From NCBI GenBank assembly GCA_947175875.1, contig CAMWON010000004.1, positions 1 through 64,000 on the forward strand: DNA of 64,000 bases, in the 5' to 3' direction. This DNA is from an uncultured Alphaproteobacteria bacterium. GTDB lineage: Bacteria; Pseudomonadota; Alphaproteobacteria; Rs-D84. The stretch's first letter is position 1; every line of letters starts with the position of its first letter. The notes beneath the pieces are model-generated. The model was not told the DNA's origin, made no database searches, and saw nothing but the letters and a program-made list of their open reading frames with translations. The translations under genes were made by a program, and so were the position numbers. Below, one piece after another: positions 62,087 through 64,000 of this stretch.

Positions 62087-62698
62087 ATGAGAAAATCAAG
62101 ACTAGAGGCTTTTAGTGACGGCCTGTTTGCTGTGGCGATAACCATAATGGTGCTGGCGCTGGCCGTGCCGCGAGACGTTTCTTTTGGGGCGCTGGGGCGG
62201 ATGGTGCCGGTGTTTTTAAGTTATGTGTTAAGTTATATTTATGTCGCGGTGTTTTGGATAAACCACCACCATCTGCTGGCGGCGACGCGGCGCATAAACA
62301 GCGCGGTTTTGTGGGGAAATCTGCATTTTTTATTTTGGGTGTCATTGATTCCGTTCTTTACGGCATGGGTCGATGAAAATCATGCTGCACCGGTACCAGT
62401 TGCCGCATACGGCATTGTTTTGATGATGTGTTTTGGTGCCTATCGCTTGCTGGAGATATTGTTGATTCGCGCCCATGATTCAAATTCCGTGATTGTGCGC
62501 GCACTGCGGCCGGGTCGTCGGGAAAATCCGACGATAATCGCGTTTGTTGTGGCGATACTGATGTCCGCCGTGCACCCGTTTTTATCACTGGCGGTGTATA
62601 TAGTAATTGCGATTATATGGGTGCGGCCGCATCCGCGTCTGGAAAGACTAATCGGATATGACGATATATGCGACGCATCGCAAGATGCAGAAAAATAA
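62087..62698 (+). CDS. TMEM175-family potassium channel protein
   Basis: A 203-residue membrane protein with the family signature RLEAFSDGLFAVAITIMVLAL at its N terminus (RxxxFSDG) and about six helices. Prokaryotic TMEM175 forms potassium-permeable tetramers. A TATAAT lies 6 nt before the ATG at 62087 with GGAGG in between, so the start may be leaderless or the TATAAT may be fortuitous. Confidence 0.85.
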   Translation: MRKSRLEAFSDGLFAVAITIMVLALAVPRDVSFGALGRMVPVFLSYVLSYIYVAVFWINHHHLLAATRRINSAVLWGNLHFLFWVSLIPFFTAWVDENHAAPVPVAAYGIVLMMCFGAYRLLEILLIRAHDSNSVIVRALRPGRRENPTIIAFVVAILMSAVHPFLSLAVYIVIAIIWVRPHPRLERLIGYDDICDASQDAEK

Positions 62699-62760
62699 TT
62701 TGCCAATATGAATTTTCTTGTTGCAAAACGAGCAAAGTTGATATAATATGTTTCTCGCCT

Positions 62761-62847
62761 GCGGATATGGCGGAATTGGTAGACGCGCTAGTTTCAGGTA
62801 CTAGTGGCAGCAATGCCTTGGAAGTTCGAGTCTTCTTATCCGCACCA
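62761..62847 (+). tRNA. tRNA-Leu (anticodon CAG)
   Basis: 87 nt with encoded CCA. Acceptor GCGGATA/TATCCGC; anticodon arm CTAGT-TTCAGGT-ACTAG; long variable arm as expected for Leu. TATAAT at 62742-62747 is the likely -10 of the cluster. Confidence 0.95.
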
Positions 62848-62853
62848 CGTTTT

Positions 62854-62929
62854 GGGGTTGTAGCTCAGTTGATAGAGCGCTACGTTCGCATCGTAGAGGT
62901 CGTGGGTTTGAGTCCCATCAGCTCCACCA
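62854..62929 (+). tRNA. tRNA-Ala (anticodon CGC)
   Basis: 76 nt with encoded CCA. Acceptor GGGGTTG/CAGCTCC; anticodon arm CTACG-TTCGCAT-CGTAG. Confidence 0.93.
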
Positions 62930-62974
62930 AAATTTAACAACAAGGCCACGAAAGTGGCTTTATATTTATCTGCC

Positions 62975-63061
62975 GGGGATATGGCGGAATGGTAGACGCT
63001 GAGGACTTAAAATCCTTTGGTTATTGCAACCGTGTGGGTTCGAGTCCCACTATCCCCACCA
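62975..63061 (+). tRNA. tRNA-Leu (anticodon TAA)
   Basis: 87 nt with encoded CCA. Acceptor GGGGATA/TATCCCC; anticodon loop CTTAAAA; long variable arm. Confidence 0.95.
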
Positions 63062-63070
63062 AGCGTTGAC

Positions 63071-63147
63071 GGATGTGTAGCTCAGCTGGTTAGAGCGCTT
63101 CGTTCACATCGAAGAGGTCGTTGGTTCGAGTCCAATCTCATCCACCA
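63071..63147 (+). tRNA. tRNA-Val (anticodon CAC)
   Basis: 77 nt with encoded CCA. Acceptor GGATGTG/CTCATCC (one U-U mismatch); anticodon arm CTTCG-TTCACAT-CGAAG; T-loop TTCGAGT. Confidence 0.92.
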
Positions 63148-63152
63148 GAAAT

Positions 63153-63176
63153 AACCGCCCATAAAGGGCGGTTTTT
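63153..63176 (+). terminator. Intrinsic terminator of the tRNA cluster
   Basis: AACCGCCC-ataaa-GGGCGGTT hairpin plus T run. Confidence 0.9.
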
Positions 63177-63199
63177 CGTGTGCGTTTGCGGTGTGGAAT

Positions 63200-63227
63200 A
63201 AAAAAACGCCCAAACGGGCGTTTTTTT
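63200..63227. terminator. Intrinsic terminator for the 63543 gene
   Basis: AACGCCC-aaa-CGGGCGTT hairpin with A7 and T7 flanks at the end of the minus-strand gene. Confidence 0.85.
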
Positions 63228-63543
63228 ACCTTAAACCCTTTGCACGGCAACAGCTTGACGCCGCCGTTTTCCAATCAGAGTACTGTTTTGACGGGTCGCG
63301 CAAATCTTTCCATGCCTGCCAGCCGCTGCATTTTTTGTTTGCGCCCGTGCCGGTGCATTTGGCATAGCGGCGCAGAGAGCATGTCTGATTTGAAACCTTG
63401 CCCGTGTCGGTGGTGCATTTTACGACAACGTTCTGGTTTTTTGCGTCGTTTTGCCCCAGTTCTTTGGACGACATTACCTGGTACGCATTTGCCGCGGTCA
63501 GTGCCGTGCCACAGATTAAAATTGCCGTTAATATTTTTTTCAT
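63226..63543 (-). CDS. Small exported Cys-containing protein
   Basis: A 105-residue protein with signal peptide (KKILTAILICGTALTAANA) and six mature cysteines (VVVKCTTDTG, QTCSLRRYAKCTG, NKKCSGWQAW, SSCCRAKG). Basic and Trp-containing. I do not recognise the family. AAGGAAGGA upstream supports the start. It differs from the GYYGTS-module proteins and has no structured leader. Confidence 0.7.
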   Translation of the reverse strand: MKKILTAILICGTALTAANAYQVMSSKELGQNDAKNQNVVVKCTTDTGKVSNQTCSLRRYAKCTGTGANKKCSGWQAWKDLRDPSKQYSDWKTAASSCCRAKGLR

Positions 63544-63608
63544 GGCGACGTCCTTCCTTTGTTACATACAAATTATAAGTAATTTTACGACAAAATACAA
63601 CGGGTATT

Positions 63609-64000
63609 TTATCTGGTCAGGGGCCGGGCCGGCTCCACATGACAGCCGTTTTCTCGCATCAATTTTACCCCGTTCATCCAGCCTTTTAAAAAGACTTTGC
63701 GTTTCGGATTATGCTCGGTAATGTTCACATAATATTGCTGCAGGGTGTCCCAATACGCGTTATGCAAATCGCCGTTAAAATTCTCGGCTGCCTGAATCAG
63801 TTCGCTGTCAACCTTGCCCGTTTCCTTTAATCCCAGTGTCTTTTGCAGCTTTTTCACGCCTGCCCCCGGGCCAGATGCGAAATCACCGCGCAGTACGTCG
63901 CCGCGAATGGCATCAGGCAGTTTGTCAATGCCCCTGGCCTTGTAAAATCGTTCGTATGTGCGGTCTTCGGCCCCACCGCGCGTTAATTTGCGCACATCTA
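63609..64000 (-). CDS. GH108-like lysozyme/endolysin, C-terminal part (5' end outside window)
   Basis: About 130 C-terminal residues of an ORF that continues past the window end. RGGAEDRTYERFYKARGIDKLP, GDFASGPGAGVKKLQKTLGLKETGKVD and the end FNGDLHNAYWDTLQQYYVNITEHNPKRKVFLKGWMNGV match the layout of phage GH108 N-acetylmuramidases with their peptidoglycan-binding C terminus (SGPxxAxKxLQ...G; F..GW..R). The catalytic Glu would lie beyond the edge. With the spanin-like pair at 18.6 kb this hints at scattered phage lysis functions. Confidence 0.6.
   Translation of the reverse strand, partial: DVRKLTRGGAEDRTYERFYKARGIDKLPDAIRGDVLRGDFASGPGAGVKKLQKTLGLKETGKVDSELIQAAENFNGDLHNAYWDTLQQYYVNITEHNPKRKVFLKGWMNGVKLMRENGCHVEPARPLTR

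Noticed and set aside
62668..62937. 89-aa ORF across two tRNA genes
   Set aside because: It translates tRNA-Leu and tRNA-Ala; chance ORF.

Overview
The window looks like the chromosome of an uncultured, probably host-associated, anaerobic or fermentative Gram-negative bacterium, most likely a divergent alphaproteobacterium of the gut-metagenome (RF32 / Enterousia-like) type. What is seen: a single-chain pyruvate:ferredoxin oxidoreductase, lpxA and lpxB (lipid A), a type V autotransporter, a TolC-type outer-membrane factor, a bactofilin-M23 cell-shape pair, and many small secreted cysteine-rich proteins. The lineage is inferred from overall gene style and was not tested by phylogeny. Coding density is high, genes are often coupled (TAATG or 4-8 bp overlaps), and most units end in strong intrinsic terminators.

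Layout. 0-8 kb: an APH-type kinase, a possible hydrolase, ctpA, an unknown gene and nifJ. 8-16 kb: a small Cys-rich exported protein, a 1718-residue autotransporter, eno with a small membrane protein, and an HTH regulator behind two tandem structured leaders. 16-22 kb: ssb, rho, an overlapping spanin-like pair, an arginase-family enzyme, an Arg/Thr/Ala-rich exported protein and tRNA-Pro. 22-30 kb: a six-gene HlyD/ABC/ABC/permease/permease/TolC export operon, an APH-like pseudo-kinase and an HdeD-like protein. 30-45 kb: Cys-rich proteins, tRNA-Arg, tspO, an ftsB-like gene, dus, rodZ, uvrA, an isolated SRP54 (Ffh) M-domain gene, rlmE, rnhA, transketolase, a YgjP-type metalloprotease and a beta-barrel protein. 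45-53 kb: hisS, prfA, aroK, mscL (with a zinc ribbon), a 0.6 kb AT-rich gap, tlyA and leuS. 53-64 kb: another Cys-rich protein, rpiB, bactofilin, M23 peptidase, a tRNA methyltransferase, lpxA-lpxB, a large Cys-rich exported protein, a TMEM175-type channel, four tRNAs, and a GH108-like endolysin cut by the window end.

Main discovery candidate. Eight intergenic segments of about 165-240 nt (near 8.5, 16.0, 16.2, 30.6, 34.5, 40.0, 44.0 and 53.2 kb) are copies of one structured 5' leader. Each has its own promoter. Seven lie directly in front of a gene (five Cys-rich exported proteins, one outer-membrane barrel, one HTH regulator); one is an orphan. The common plan is three 5' hairpins, then a switch strand that can pair either with an upstream or a downstream complement, a hairpin with a 15-nt near-invariant loop (GAATATATTGAATAA) on a stem whose sequence changes but whose pairing is kept, a terminator-like hairpin, and a Shine-Dalgarno complementary to the downstream switch strand. 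The stems show compensatory changes between copies, including a copy in which the whole switch is recoded from CUCCUG/CAGGAG to CCCCGA/UCGGGG and the Shine-Dalgarno follows. This reads as an undescribed cis-regulatory RNA controlling a set of surface proteins. I cannot match it to a known family from memory, and no covariance search was possible.

Other notable signals: a C-terminal Cys module shared by four of the leader-controlled proteins; the isolated, degenerate SRP54 M domain; several genes whose start codon sits at the predicted transcription start (leaderless mRNAs); phage lysis genes without a prophage; and a duplicated SSB C-terminal tip.
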